From Elusimicrobiota bacterium (GTDB lineage Bacteria; Elusimicrobiota; Elusimicrobia; UBA1565; UBA9628): a stretch of DNA of 64,000 bases. Below are positions 52,196 to 60,768 of this stretch, piece after piece. Position 1 is the stretch's first letter; each line of letters begins with the position of its first letter. The stretch spans positions 1-64,000 of the forward strand of contig JACRDN010000022.1 of NCBI GenBank assembly GCA_016218575.1. Reading direction: 5' to 3'. The notes under the pieces are model-generated. The model did not search any database and was not told the DNA's origin. It was given only the letters and a program-made list of their open reading frames with translations. The translations under genes were made by a program, and so were the position numbers.

Positions 52196-53657
52196 CCCGT
52201 CATCGCTCAATAGCCGTTCCCGCCAAAAAATGGCGAAGATACTGGCCACTTTGGGCCCGGCCTCGGCCACGCCCGAGGCCGTGGCGGCACTCCTCCAAGC
52301 CGGAGCCAATGCCTTCCGCCTCAACTGCTCCCACGCATCCATGGCGGAACTGTCGAGCCACGTCAGCCTCATACGCAGGACCTCCGCGCGGCTCAAGATC
52401 GCCTGCGCGGCCGTGATGGACCTGCAGGGGCCGCGCTTGCGCGTAGGCCGCCTCAGGAACGCCGAACCGGTGGCGCTCCAGAAAGGAGCGCGCCTGCGCA
52501 TCACGACCCACGACGTGCCCGGCACCGAGAATGAGATTTCGACGAATTTCACGAAGCTACCGAAGACCGTATCGAAGGGCTCAAAAATACTCCTCGATGA
52601 CGGCTCCATCGTCCTTCGAGTCCTCAAGACCGCCTCCTCGAGCGTGGAGTGCGAGGTCATGGTGGGGGGGCTTCTCAAGGAGCATAAGGGCATCAATCTT
52701 CCCGGGGCCGATATAGATTTGCCGGCCTTGACCTCCAAGGACATCCGGGACCTGCAGATGGGGCTGAAGTTGGGCCTCGACCACGTGGCCCTATCCTTCG
52801 TCAGGAGCCCCGACGACATCCACCGGGCCAGGCAAATGGTGCGACAAGCGGGCTCCAACATGAAGGTCATCGCCAAGATCGAGCATCCCCTCGCACTGGA
52901 GCGCATAGACCCGATCTTGGACGCCTGCGACGGCATCATGGTCGCGCGCGGGGACTTGGCCGTCGAGCTCTCCCCGGGAGACGTCCCCGTAGCGCAGAAG
53001 CTCCTGGTGCGCAAGGCCAACGAGGCGGGAAAGCTATGCATCGTGGCGACTCAAATGCTCGAGTCCATGATCTCACAGCCCTACCCCACCCGAGCCGAGG
53101 CCTCCGACGTGGCCAACGCGATCTTCGACGGCGCCGACGTGGTGATGCTCTCCGGGGAAACCGCGGTGGGCCTGCATCCGGTCGGGGCAGTCACCATGAT
53201 GACGGAAATCATCGCCAAGGCGGAGAAGTCCCCGTTCAAGTATCCGCACCTGCCGCAGGGCCTCATAGACACCCAGGAAACGGGATTTGCCAACGCACTG
53301 GCCCGGGCCGCGCGAGACGCCTGCAACGCGACCGGAGCCAAGGCCGTCGCCGTCTACACCATGACGGGATGGTCCGCGCACATCATGTCGAAGTACCGTC
53401 CGAGCGCCCCCATCTACGCCCTGACTCCGCTGGCCACGACCTTCAACCAGCTCTCGCTCTACTGGGGAGTCACTCCCATCCTCTGCCCGCTCGGACAATC
53501 CACCGACACCATGCTCGCCATCGGGGAACGCCTCATGGTCAAGGCGGGCCTCCTGCAGAAGGGCGAGACCGTCCTCATCACGGCCGGCGGCACCGCCAAG
53601 CACAAGGCCTCCAATATGCTCAAGATCCACGTGATCGGCTCTCTCACGTATCGGTAG
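52185..53657 (+). CDS. pyk: Pyruvate kinase
   Basis: A 490-residue glycolytic enzyme making ATP and pyruvate. M-A-K-I-L-A-T-L-G-P-A-S, F-R-L-N-C-S-H, K-G-I-N-L-P-G, V-I-A-K-I-E-H (catalytic Lys), M-V-A-R-G-D-L-A-V-E and M-L-S-G-E-T-A-V-G are in order, followed by the C-terminal regulatory domain. ATG 52185 overlaps mtnA; ATG 52230 would remove a poorly conserved N-terminal tail. Its product feeds the pyruvate dehydrogenase encoded at the right end of the window. Confidence 0.95.
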   Translation: MLDSPSSLNSRSRQKMAKILATLGPASATPEAVAALLQAGANAFRLNCSHASMAELSSHVSLIRRTSARLKIACAAVMDLQGPRLRVGRLRNAEPVALQKGARLRITTHDVPGTENEISTNFTKLPKTVSKGSKILLDDGSIVLRVLKTASSSVECEVMVGGLLKEHKGINLPGADIDLPALTSKDIRDLQMGLKLGLDHVALSFVRSPDDIHRARQMVRQAGSNMKVIAKIEHPLALERIDPILDACDGIMVARGDLAVELSPGDVPVAQKLLVRKANEAGKLCIVATQMLESMISQPYPTRAEASDVANAIFDGADVVMLSGETAVGLHPVGAVTMMTEIIAKAEKSPFKYPHLPQGLIDTQETGFANALARAARDACNATGAKAVAVYTMTGWSAHIMSKYRPSAPIYALTPLATTFNQLSLYWGVTPILCPLGQSTDTMLAIGERLMVKAGLLQKGETVLITAGGTAKHKASNMLKIHVIGSLTYR

Positions 53658-53671
53658 CGCCGCAAAGGGGA

Positions 53672-53707
53672 TATCCACAAAACTTCGCGGCGAAGTCCTG
53701 TGGATAA
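53672..53707. terminator. Hairpin after pyk containing two inverted DnaA-box-like sites
   Basis: TATCCACA (53672-53679) pairs with TGTGGATA (53699-53706), and inside it ACTTCG pairs with CGAAGT around a CGG loop. It lies 14 bases after the pyk stop and probably acts as a terminator or RNA stabiliser. TGTGGATAA at 53699-53707 is also a perfect DnaA box in reverse, and the left arm matches it at eight of nine bases. Confidence 0.6.
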
Positions 53708-53802
53708 CATAGGCCCAAAGGCCTAGAATCCGCTGGGCTCAAGGACCCTCGCGAGCCTTGGGCATATCCTCTATCATTTATTGTCGCCCTCATAGGAGAA
53801 TT

Positions 53803-54579
53803 ATGAAATTTAAAATGACGCTGGTACCCATCCTCATGCCGCTGCTGACCGCCAATCTCTCCGCGCAGCTCGCCCCCCAGGGGCTGACAGGTCCCGCGAT
53901 GCGCCAGTTGATGGATCAGGTGGGACGCGAGAACTACTTCTCGGCTCCGGCGGCCTCCGGGAAAGTCGCGGCTCAACAGAACGACGCCGAAGCGACTCCT
54001 CAAAAAACGGTATTCCTCAAGGTCAGCGGCGTGGACGCCACCAAGAAACACGTCTCAGCGGAGCAGGCCCTGGCGGACCTGGGAATCACTTTGTCCAACG
54101 TGGCTGAGAACACCCGGGTCGTCATCGTGGACGCCCGCACCGAGTATGAGGGCAAGGCCGTGCTCCCGCCTTCCTATGACAACCCCAACATCATGACTCA
54201 GAAAGGGGCCAACGGCCCCATCAGCTTCACCATGAATTTCAAGCGGCCGATCTGCGAGCTGAGTCTGACCCGCCCGGCCTTGATCGCGGGAGAGCACGGC
54301 ATCTCGCACCCTTACTGGGCGGCCATAGCTTTCTCGGGAGGCGCGGTCGCAGCCGAGATCGAAGAAGAGATGATCAAATATTTCAATCGGGACAATCCCC
54401 TTCCGGCCAAGACCTTCACTCTCACGGCCAAGGATCCCAAGAAGGGCTTTGACTCCGTGCGCGTCAATTCCGATGGGGACATCTATTTCAGGAACGCCGA
54501 GGGCAAAATCACCTCCCAACATTTCGCGGCCTTCGGCGGCGTGCTCATTTCCAATCTGACGATCACTTACTGCCAATAA
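53803..54579 (+). CDS. Exported protein of unknown function
   Basis: A 258-residue protein with ATAGGAGA before ATG 53803 and a signal peptide ending A-N-L-S-A-Q. The mature part has mixed strands (T-V-F-L-K-V-S-G-V; N-T-R-V-V-I-V-D-A-R) and a helix K-H-V-S-A-E-Q-A-L-A-D-L-G-I that might be a secretin-like or STN-type fold, though this is weak. No family is recognised. Confidence 0.6.
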   Translation: MKFKMTLVPILMPLLTANLSAQLAPQGLTGPAMRQLMDQVGRENYFSAPAASGKVAAQQNDAEATPQKTVFLKVSGVDATKKHVSAEQALADLGITLSNVAENTRVVIVDARTEYEGKAVLPPSYDNPNIMTQKGANGPISFTMNFKRPICELSLTRPALIAGEHGISHPYWAAIAFSGGAVAAEIEEEMIKYFNRDNPLPAKTFTLTAKDPKKGFDSVRVNSDGDIYFRNAEGKITSQHFAAFGGVLISNLTITYCQ

Positions 54580-54633
54580 GCGCCTCCGCGCGGGTGAGGG
54601 ACCCGCGCCCGCGCTTTTTGCTACCATGGGGAC

Positions 54634-54993
54634 ATGGACAGCATAAAGTACTGCGTCGTTTTATCCACGGTTCCCGACGCCAAGGCCGCCGAGGAGATCG
54701 CCTCGGGCTTGGTCCAGGAGAAGCTCGCGGCCTGCGTGAGCGAGGTGCCGCAGGTCAGCTCCCATTACATGTGGGAGGGAAAGCTCCGCAAGGAGGTTGA
54801 AATACTCCTGGTAATCAAGACCAAGACCGGGCTCATGGGGGAGCTTCTTCAATACATCAGGAAGAAGCACCCCGCCAAGGTCCCCGAGATCATAGCGCTC
54901 CCGATCACGGGCGGCTCCAAGCCCTACCTGGAGTGGCTGGGCGCTGGCACCCGCATGGCGCGTCAATCCGAGGAAGGCTTCCGGGCCCTATGA
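54634..54993 (+). CDS. cutA: CutA-like divalent cation tolerance protein
   Basis: A 119-residue trimeric PII-like protein. V-V-L-S-T-V-P-D-A-K-A-A-E-E-I-A, K-L-A-A-C-V-S-E, Y-M-W-E-G-K, L-L-V-I-K-T-K and P-E-I-I-A-L-P-I-T-G-G are the conserved CutA blocks. A TGCTACCAT extended -10 (54619-54627) ends six bases before ATG, so the mRNA is probably leaderless. The stop overlaps the next gene. Confidence 0.92.
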   Translation: MDSIKYCVVLSTVPDAKAAEEIASGLVQEKLAACVSEVPQVSSHYMWEGKLRKEVEILLVIKTKTGLMGELLQYIRKKHPAKVPEIIALPITGGSKPYLEWLGAGTRMARQSEEGFRAL

Positions 54994-55730
54994 CCGGAGG
55001 GCCAGCGGCCCTCCAGGCCAGCCCCGCCAGGGCCTTTTCGGCCCGCATCATCTCGACCAAGCAGGAAACCCCGGGAGTCAAAACCTTCCGACTAGAAGTC
55101 CCGAGGGACTTCCAGTTTATTCCGGGCATGTGGGTGATGCTGAGACTGCCGGGCCGGCCCAAGCCCTCCCGCGCCTACTCGCTGGCCTCCTCGCCTTTCG
55201 AGAGGGGCGCCGTTGAGATCAGCTTCAACCAGGTCGGGGAGTTCACGCGCAAGCTTTCCGGACTCAAAGCCGGGGACCGCGTGGAGCTCCAGGGCCCCTA
55301 TGGAAAATGGCGCTACAGCGACGAGGCCCGGCACGGAGTGCTCATCTCCGGAGGCACGGGCATCACCCCGTTTCGCTCCATATGCCGCTACGCCCTGGAA
55401 AGAGGCCTTCCCAACAAACTCTCCCTTTTTTACTCCTCGAAAACCCCCGCGGACATACTATACCGCGAAGAATTGGAGGAGTTCCGCAGGAAAGGCGTTC
55501 AAGTCTACCTCACGATCACCCGGCCCGAGGACATGGGGCCGGGAGACAATTGGACGGGACCTACCGGACGCCTCGACGTCGCCGTGCTCTCAAAGCAGAT
55601 CGCGGACTTGGCCGAGGCGGACTATTTTCTCTGCGGCCCGGTCTCCTTGGTAGAGGGCTTCACCAAGGCCCTCCTTGAGAAAGGGATCCCGCGCGACCGT
55701 ATCCATTACGAGAAGTGGGGGGACTACTGA
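54990..55730 (+). CDS. Ferredoxin-NAD(P)H reductase-like flavoprotein
   Basis: A 246-residue FAD/NAD(P) oxidoreductase. R-A-Y-S-L-A-S-S-P is the flavin motif, G-P-Y-G-K-W-R-Y follows, G-V-L-I-S-G-G-T-G-I-T-P-F-R-S binds the nicotinamide nucleotide, and Y-F-L-C-G-P-V-S-L-V is the C-terminal motif. No iron-sulphur cysteines follow, so it needs an external partner. ATG 54990 overlaps the cutA stop (ATGA). Confidence 0.88.
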   Translation: MTGGPAALQASPARAFSARIISTKQETPGVKTFRLEVPRDFQFIPGMWVMLRLPGRPKPSRAYSLASSPFERGAVEISFNQVGEFTRKLSGLKAGDRVELQGPYGKWRYSDEARHGVLISGGTGITPFRSICRYALERGLPNKLSLFYSSKTPADILYREELEEFRRKGVQVYLTITRPEDMGPGDNWTGPTGRLDVAVLSKQIADLAEADYFLCGPVSLVEGFTKALLEKGIPRDRIHYEKWGDY

Positions 55731-56290
55731 AGCTGATCCTGGCCTCCGCTTCTCCTCAGCGCCGCAAGCTCTTGAAGAAGCTCGGACTTGTCTTCAAGGT
55801 CGTGCCGAGCTGTGTCTCGGAGCGCTCCGCCGAAAAAAATCCGAGAAAACTGGTCCAACTCCTGGCCCTGCGCAAGGCCAAAAGCGTGGCCCGGGACCAC
55901 CCCGACGATTGGGTTCTGGGGGCAGACACCATAGTGGTATGCCGCGGACAAATTCTGCTCAAGCCCAAGAATCTCTCGGACGCCCGGCGCATCCTGGGCC
56001 TCCTGAATGGCCGTTGGCACAAGGTCTACACGGGATTCGCCCTGGTCCGAAAGACAGAGAAAAGGTCCATCGCGCGCTCCGTGGCAAGCTCGGTGCGCGC
56101 ACGCAGGCTCGGCGAGCCCGAGCTTCTGCGCCTGGCCGGCAAGCATATGGACAAGGCCGGGGCCTACGCGGTCCAAGATCATGAAGATCCCTTCATCGCC
56201 GAGATCCGGGGGGATTTCGACAACGTGGTCGGCCTTCCGGTGGCGGCCGTGGGGCGAGCCATTGAGGACGCGCTCGACCTCGCGGCCTAG
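55715..56290 (+). CDS. maf: Maf-family nucleoside triphosphate pyrophosphatase
   Basis: A 191-residue protein. L-I-L-A-S-A-S-P-Q-R-R-K-L-L, W-V-L-G-A-D-T-I-V-V, L-L-N-G-R-W-H-K-V-Y-T-G, and A-Y-A-V-Q-D-H-E-D-P-F-I with G-D-F-D-N-V-V-G-L-P are Maf motifs. It hydrolyses non-canonical or excess NTPs. GTG 55715 lies in the end of the reductase gene; the true start may be a few codons later, since the conserved motif begins at residue 6. Confidence 0.88.
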   Translation: MGGLLKLILASASPQRRKLLKKLGLVFKVVPSCVSERSAEKNPRKLVQLLALRKAKSVARDHPDDWVLGADTIVVCRGQILLKPKNLSDARRILGLLNGRWHKVYTGFALVRKTEKRSIARSVASSVRARRLGEPELLRLAGKHMDKAGAYAVQDHEDPFIAEIRGDFDNVVGLPVAAVGRAIEDALDLAA

Positions 56291-56316
56291 ATCGGACACC
56301 GCCGCGAAATCTATCG

Positions 56317-57777
56317 CTAAAGCAGCTCCGGCTGGGCCGCCGGCAGCCTGAAGTAGAAGCAGGCCCCCTTGGAGGGGGCGTCCTCGATCCCGATCGTCCC
56401 CTCGTGGCGCAAAACCGCCTTCTCGCAGAAAGCCAGCCCCAACCCGACGTTGCCCACGTGGCGCTTGACCTCCTTTTGGAAGAACTTGCGGAAAATCGAG
56501 GCCCGCGCCTCGTGAGGGATTCCCGGCCCCGAGTCGCTGACGCTCACGCGCACAGCACCGGGCTCGAGCTCGACTGCGAGCGCGATGGAGAGCCCGCTCG
56601 GGGTGTGCTCCACCGCGTTGTTGAGAAGGTTGTCCAATACCCGGCGCAGGAGGGCCGGATCGCCCATCACGGGTGGCACGGGCTCCTTGGGAAGCCTTAG
56701 ATGGAGCTTTTGTCCGTGGTCGGCCGCGATGAGCTGGAAATCCTTGGCGCAGGCCCTGGCCATCTCCGATAAATCCACCGGAACCCTCTCGCGAAGTCCG
56801 GCCACCTCTTCGAGCCTGGCGAGCTGGAGCACGTCCTCCACCATGCGGCGCAGGCGGCTGGTGGACATCTTGAGGAGTTCAAAGGTACGCTGCTGGCTGG
56901 CGCTGGCGCGGCCCCCGGCCTTGCGCGCTGGGGCCTCCGCCTGCCCCGAAGCCGCCTTCAAGAAGGCTTCCGCCCCCTGCTGCTCCTCGAGCAAGGTGAT
57001 CCCGGAATGGATCACGGTAAGAGGGGTTTTTAAGTCGTGCACGAGCATCGCGGCCAGCTCCGCCTTCTCGCTCTCGAGCTCCTGGCGGCGCAAGGTCTCG
57101 CTCTTGAGTGAGTCCCCGAGGCGATTAAAAGCCGCCAGGAGCCTCGAAACCTCGTCGGTTCCCGAAGCTCCCCTGATGGGGCGAAAACCCGCCGGGTCCT
57201 TGGGCAAAGCCTCGATGCGCGGCACCAGCCGCTCGATGCGAAGCCCGAACCAGGTCCCTATGAGCCACGCTGACAAGGTGATCGCTAAAAAAGCCATCAC
57301 GGCCAAGCGCACGGCGATCCCCGCCAAGTCGTTGAGCCGATCCTCCAAGTCTCTGGTGTGAAAGCCCACGTAAAGCGTCCCCATGCCGCGGGGACCCAAG
57401 CGGACGGCCTTGGCCACGTCATAAATGCCGTCCGTGACCTGATCCACGGCCACCCCGGGATGGGGCTCGCGGGAAAGCCAGCGCCTGTCGTCGAAGCGGC
57501 CCACCAGGCGCCTCCCCTTTCGATCCGTTATCACGATGGCGGCGATGCCGGCCTGGCGGATCATCTCCTGGAGATTGCGCCCGATCTGGCCGAAGCGCCC
57601 CGTGCCGGCCTGCTCCTCCACCAGGGTCTTCACGGCCGTCGAGGTGACCTCCGCCATGTTGACGACCCGGGCGTAGGACTCCCGGCGGATGAGCCGGATG
57701 TGGTTGTAAAGAAAGCCCCCGGCAATGGCGAACCCGAAAAGGGAGAAAACCAAGGCCAGGCGATGGCTGAGGCTCAT
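56317..57777 (-). CDS. Membrane sensor histidine kinase (orphan)
   Basis: A 486-residue kinase. Two membrane helices (about residues 7-25 and 150-175) enclose a 125-residue periplasmic sensor. A HAMP-like linker follows, then H-D-L-K-T-P-L with the phospho-His near residue 245, the N box D-N-L-L-N-N-A-V-E-H, and G boxes D-S-G-P-G-I-P and G-L-G-L-A-F-C. No response regulator lies beside it. Its promoter is back to back with that of the gene at 57834. Confidence 0.9.
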   Translation of the reverse strand: MSLSHRLALVFSLFGFAIAGGFLYNHIRLIRRESYARVVNMAEVTSTAVKTLVEEQAGTGRFGQIGRNLQEMIRQAGIAAIVITDRKGRRLVGRFDDRRWLSREPHPGVAVDQVTDGIYDVAKAVRLGPRGMGTLYVGFHTRDLEDRLNDLAGIAVRLAVMAFLAITLSAWLIGTWFGLRIERLVPRIEALPKDPAGFRPIRGASGTDEVSRLLAAFNRLGDSLKSETLRRQELESEKAELAAMLVHDLKTPLTVIHSGITLLEEQQGAEAFLKAASGQAEAPARKAGGRASASQQRTFELLKMSTSRLRRMVEDVLQLARLEEVAGLRERVPVDLSEMARACAKDFQLIAADHGQKLHLRLPKEPVPPVMGDPALLRRVLDNLLNNAVEHTPSGLSIALAVELEPGAVRVSVSDSGPGIPHEARASIFRKFFQKEVKRHVGNVGLGLAFCEKAVLRHEGTIGIEDAPSKGACFYFRLPAAQPELL

Positions 57778-57799
57778 GACTGGTTCCCAAGTTTACTTC

Positions 57800-57813
57800 A
57801 TTTTAGCTATACT
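57800..57813. promoter_or_regulatory. Back-to-back divergent -10 boxes
   Basis: TATACT (57808-57813) faces right, and TAAAAT reads on the minus strand over 57800-57805. The two are separated only by GC within TAGCTA. They serve the histidine kinase (minus) and the zinc-ribbon gene (plus), so only one of the two promoters could be occupied at a time. Confidence 0.5.
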
Positions 57814-57833
57814 GTGCGCGGCAGACGGCCCAT

Positions 57834-58334
57834 ATGGGCGATATTTCAACCCTGGCGCGGCGTTATTGGTTTCTGGCCAGAAGCCTCCCGATCCGCTTCC
57901 GGTTCATGACCGGCAAGGCCAGCTTCGTGGAGGCCGAGATAGGCCTGACCACCCACAATGTCCTGGATCAAGCCGAGGCGAGCCGCCCGAGCTCCCAGAG
58001 GCTCTTGTCCCATTATCAGCTCTCCACGCGCAAGCCACGCACGGGCAGCCAGGGCTGGCGGCTCTTCGAGGAAAGGGTCGGGCTCGACCATTTGCACCAG
58101 ACCGTGGAGCTGGAATGCGCCTATTGCGGGCATCTCTTCATCATCCAAATCCTTTCCTCGATAGACCCCTTGGCCGTCGAGATTCCGGGCCAGCCGAGCC
58201 CCGGCAAGCCCGCCTCCTACAGCTCGGACTGGTTCACCTTCATGCACCGGGATTACCAGGGCAGTCCCTCTCTTTCATGCACACACTGCGAGCAGAAGCA
58301 GGAGCCTAAGGTTCGGTATCTGGCGGCCTCGTGA
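57834..58334 (+). CDS. Zinc-ribbon protein of unknown function
   Basis: A 166-residue soluble protein with two CxxC pairs, C95-A-Y-C98 and C149-T-H-C152, likely a zinc ribbon. The N-terminal 90 residues are basic and aromatic. It overlaps the SDR gene by four bases, so it could belong to the pterin cluster, but no function is known to me. Confidence 0.65.
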   Translation: MGDISTLARRYWFLARSLPIRFRFMTGKASFVEAEIGLTTHNVLDQAEASRPSSQRLLSHYQLSTRKPRTGSQGWRLFEERVGLDHLHQTVELECAYCGHLFIIQILSSIDPLAVEIPGQPSPGKPASYSSDWFTFMHRDYQGSPSLSCTHCEQKQEPKVRYLAAS

Positions 58335-59062
58335 AGCTGGCGGGCAAGACCGTGCTCGTCACCGGAGCCGCCAAGCGCGTGGGACGGGCCCTGGTCCTGG
58401 CCGCGGCGCAAAAAGGCGCGCGCCTGGCCGTGCACTACCGAGGCTCCAAGGCCGCGGCCCGGGAGCTCGTTTGGCGCCTGCGCGCCATGGGCCGCGAGGC
58501 GGAGGCATTCCAGGCCGAACTCTCGGACGCCGCGGCCTGCCGGCGCCTCATCGAGAAAGCGGCCAGGAGATTCGGCGGGCTCCATGTCCTTATCAACAAC
58601 GCCTCGCTCTATGAAAAAAACGCCTTCGGCCGAACCAGCCTCAAGGACTGGGACTCGCACCTCGACGTGAACCTGCGAGCACCCTTCTTTCTTTCCCAGG
58701 CCGCGGCCGCGGTCATGCTCGGCCAGAAGGAGGGGAAAATCATCAACATCGCCGATTGGGCCGGCGTCAGGCCCTACGCGGACTACATTCCCTACTGCGT
58801 CTCCAAGGCCGGGCTCCTATGCTTGAACACAGCGCTCGCCAAGGCCCTAGCACCCCATGTCCAGGTCAACGCCATCCTGCCCGGCCCGGTCCTTCTTCCC
58901 GAAAACAGCGGCGAGGCTTTCCGCAAGGCCGTGGTCGAGGCCACGCCCTTGAGGCGCCTGGGGTCCCCCGAGGACGTGGCCCGAGCCGCGCTGTTTTTGA
59001 TCGAGGAGGATTTCATCACCGGCGCCTCTCTGCCGGTGGATGGGGGGAGGCTCATCGCCTAA
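58331..59062 (+). CDS. SDR reductase, probably pteridine reductase/FolM-like
   Basis: A 243-residue short-chain dehydrogenase starting at GTG 58331. V-L-V-T-G-A-A-K-R-V-G-R-A is the cofactor motif in the form typical of pteridine reductases, L-I-N-N-A-S-L-Y follows, and the catalytic Tyr and Lys are in Y-C-V-S-K. In place of the usual catalytic Ser there is I-A-D-W-A, as in FolM and PTR1-type enzymes (Asp). The place directly before a PTPS-like gene and folB supports a pterin substrate, which is inference. Confidence 0.75.
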   Translation: MKLAGKTVLVTGAAKRVGRALVLAAAQKGARLAVHYRGSKAAARELVWRLRAMGREAEAFQAELSDAAACRRLIEKAARRFGGLHVLINNASLYEKNAFGRTSLKDWDSHLDVNLRAPFFLSQAAAAVMLGQKEGKIINIADWAGVRPYADYIPYCVSKAGLLCLNTALAKALAPHVQVNAILPGPVLLPENSGEAFRKAVVEATPLRRLGSPEDVARAALFLIEEDFITGASLPVDGGRLIA

Positions 59063-59487
59063 TGTACACGGTCACGCGCGTCATCCACTTCTGCTACGGA
59101 CACCGCCTCCTTGGCTACGATGGCAAATGCCGCCACCCCCACGGCCACAACGGGCGCATCGAGGTCACGATCCAAAGGGAAAAGCTCGACGGCCTCGGCA
59201 TGGTCATGGACTTCGAGGAGATCAAGGAGAATATCCAGAAGTGGGTGGACACCGAGCTCGACCACAAGATGCTCCTCCACGAGAAGGATCCCTTGGCCGG
59301 GATTTTGAGGAAGCTCGGCGAACCCGTGGTCACCATGCCAGAAAACCCCACCGCCGAGAACATCGCGCGCCTTGTCTACGATCACGCGACCGGGAAGAAG
59401 CTGCCCGTCCTATCGGTGCGCCTGTGGGAGACCGTCAATTCCTACGCCGAGTACGGCAAATCTCCACAACAACCTCGCGAGTCTTAG
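59062..59487 (+). CDS. 6-pyruvoyltetrahydropterin synthase / QueD-like protein
   Basis: A 141-residue zinc enzyme of the T-fold. His14, His27 and His29 (G-H-R-L and H-G-H-N) are the zinc ligands, and Cys23 is the expected nucleophile. M-V-M-D-F-E-E-I-K, L-D-H-K-M-L-L and P-T-A-E-N-I-A-R-L are family motifs. It could act in queuosine (QueD), pterin or folate synthesis. The neighbours favour pterin. The ATG shares its A with the SDR stop. Confidence 0.82.
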   Translation: MYTVTRVIHFCYGHRLLGYDGKCRHPHGHNGRIEVTIQREKLDGLGMVMDFEEIKENIQKWVDTELDHKMLLHEKDPLAGILRKLGEPVVTMPENPTAENIARLVYDHATGKKLPVLSVRLWETVNSYAEYGKSPQQPRES

Positions 59488-59818
59488 GCATGACGGCCGG
59501 TTTCTTGCGGGCCCGAACCCAAACCCCCTGCGCGAGCCTCTCTCGGCTTAAGACCAGGCGCGCCACGTCCTCGGCCACAGTCTCCAGAAGCCTTCTCTCG
59601 CGGCTCTCGGCCTCGGCCCGAACCGCCTTCTCCAAGCCCCAGTAATCCACGGTTTTGGTGAAGTCGTCTCCGGCCGCGCTTTGCGAAATATCGAGCTCCA
59701 AGCCGACATCAATCAGTATCTTCTGCCGGCGCTTGCGTTCCTGGTCCGGCACCCCTAAATGAACCCGGCATTCGATGCCGTTGAGCCAAATCCGATCCTT
59801 TCCCATGTCTATTTTCAA
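59435..59818 (-). CDS. folB: Dihydroneopterin aldolase
   Basis: A 127-residue T-fold enzyme of folate synthesis. D-R-I-W-L-N-G-I-E-C-R-V-H-L-G-V, K-I-L-I-D-V-G-L-E-L-D, T-V-D-Y-W-G-L and the S-R-E-R-R-L-L-E-T-V-A-E-D-V-A block are typical. It converges on the PTPS-like gene and overlaps its 3' end by 53 bases. The start may be the ATG at 59818 or the one at 59806. Confidence 0.85.
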   Translation of the reverse strand: MKIDMGKDRIWLNGIECRVHLGVPDQERKRRQKILIDVGLELDISQSAAGDDFTKTVDYWGLEKAVRAEAESRERRLLETVAEDVARLVLSRERLAQGVWVRARKKPAVMPKTREVVVEICRTRRRN

Positions 59819-59823
59819 ATTGT

Positions 59824-59829
59824 TATAAT
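59824..59829 (+). promoter_or_regulatory. -10 box of trxB
   Basis: TATAAT lies 12 bases before the trxB ATG in an AT-rich 60-base gap between the divergent folB and trxB genes. No ribosome site is visible, so the transcript would have at most a few leader bases. Confidence 0.55.
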
Positions 59830-59841
59830 GACTTCTAAATT

Positions 59842-60768
59842 ATGGCTAATTCAAGAACAGTTGTCATTATAGGGTCAGGGGCCGCGGCTTACACGGCGGG
59901 GATATATTCGGCCCGGGCCAACTTGAGCCCCCTGATCTTCGGCGGCGTGGCTTTAGGCGGCCAGCTCATGATCACCTCGGACGTGGAGAATTTCCCTGGA
60001 TTTCCCGAGCCCATCCTGGGCCCCGAGCTCATGGAGCGCATGAAGAAGCAGTGCGAAAGGTTGGACGTCGAAATCATCCAAGAATACGTTTCTGGCGCGG
60101 ATCTTTCCAAACGGCCTTTCTTGCTTGAAACCACGGAGGGCAAGCAAGCCTCGGCCGAGGCCTTGATCATAGCCACCGGCGCCAACGCCAAGCTCATGGG
60201 CATCGAGTCCGAGGCCCGGCTCATGGGCCACGGGGTCTCGGCCTGCGCCACCTGCGACGGCTTCTTCTTCAAGGGCAAGGAGGTCTTCGTGGTGGGCGGG
60301 GGCGACACCGCCATGGAGGAGGCCACCTTCCTCACCAAGTTCGCGAGCAAGGTCACCGTGGTCCACCGCCGGGACAAGCTGCGCGCCTCCAAGATCATGC
60401 AGGAGCGGGCCTTGAAGAACCCCAAGATCGGCTTTGTCTGGGACTCGGTCGTGACCGAGGTTCTCGGCAACGGCTCGGTGGACGGCGTCAGGCTCAAGAA
60501 TTTGAAGAGCGGCAAGGAAAGCGAGGCTTCCTGCCAGGGCCTGTTCGTGGCCATCGGCCACTCTCCCACCACGGATTTTCTCAAGGGCCAGCTCAAGCTG
60601 GACGCCGCCGGCTATATCGTCACGGATGGCCGCGCCCGGACCTCGGTCGAGGGGGTGTTCGCGGCGGGCGACGTCATGGACTCTCGCTACCGCCAGGCCG
60701 TCACGGCCGCGGGCTCTGGCTGCATGGCGGCCCTCGAGGCGGAAAGGTTCCTCGCCGAGCATGAGTGA
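59842..60768 (+). CDS. trxB: Thioredoxin reductase
   Basis: A 308-residue flavoprotein. I-I-G-S-G-A-A-A-Y-T-A is the FAD motif, C-A-T-C-D-G-F-F-F the redox-active pair, V-V-G-G-G-D-T-A-M-E-E-A the NADPH site, and G-V-F-A-A-G-D-V-M-D the C-terminal FAD motif. Full length for the low-molecular-weight type. No thioredoxin gene is adjacent. The stop overlaps lipA by eight bases. Confidence 0.94.
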   Translation: MANSRTVVIIGSGAAAYTAGIYSARANLSPLIFGGVALGGQLMITSDVENFPGFPEPILGPELMERMKKQCERLDVEIIQEYVSGADLSKRPFLLETTEGKQASAEALIIATGANAKLMGIESEARLMGHGVSACATCDGFFFKGKEVFVVGGGDTAMEEATFLTKFASKVTVVHRRDKLRASKIMQERALKNPKIGFVWDSVVTEVLGNGSVDGVRLKNLKSGKESEASCQGLFVAIGHSPTTDFLKGQLKLDAAGYIVTDGRARTSVEGVFAAGDVMDSRYRQAVTAAGSGCMAALEAERFLAEHE

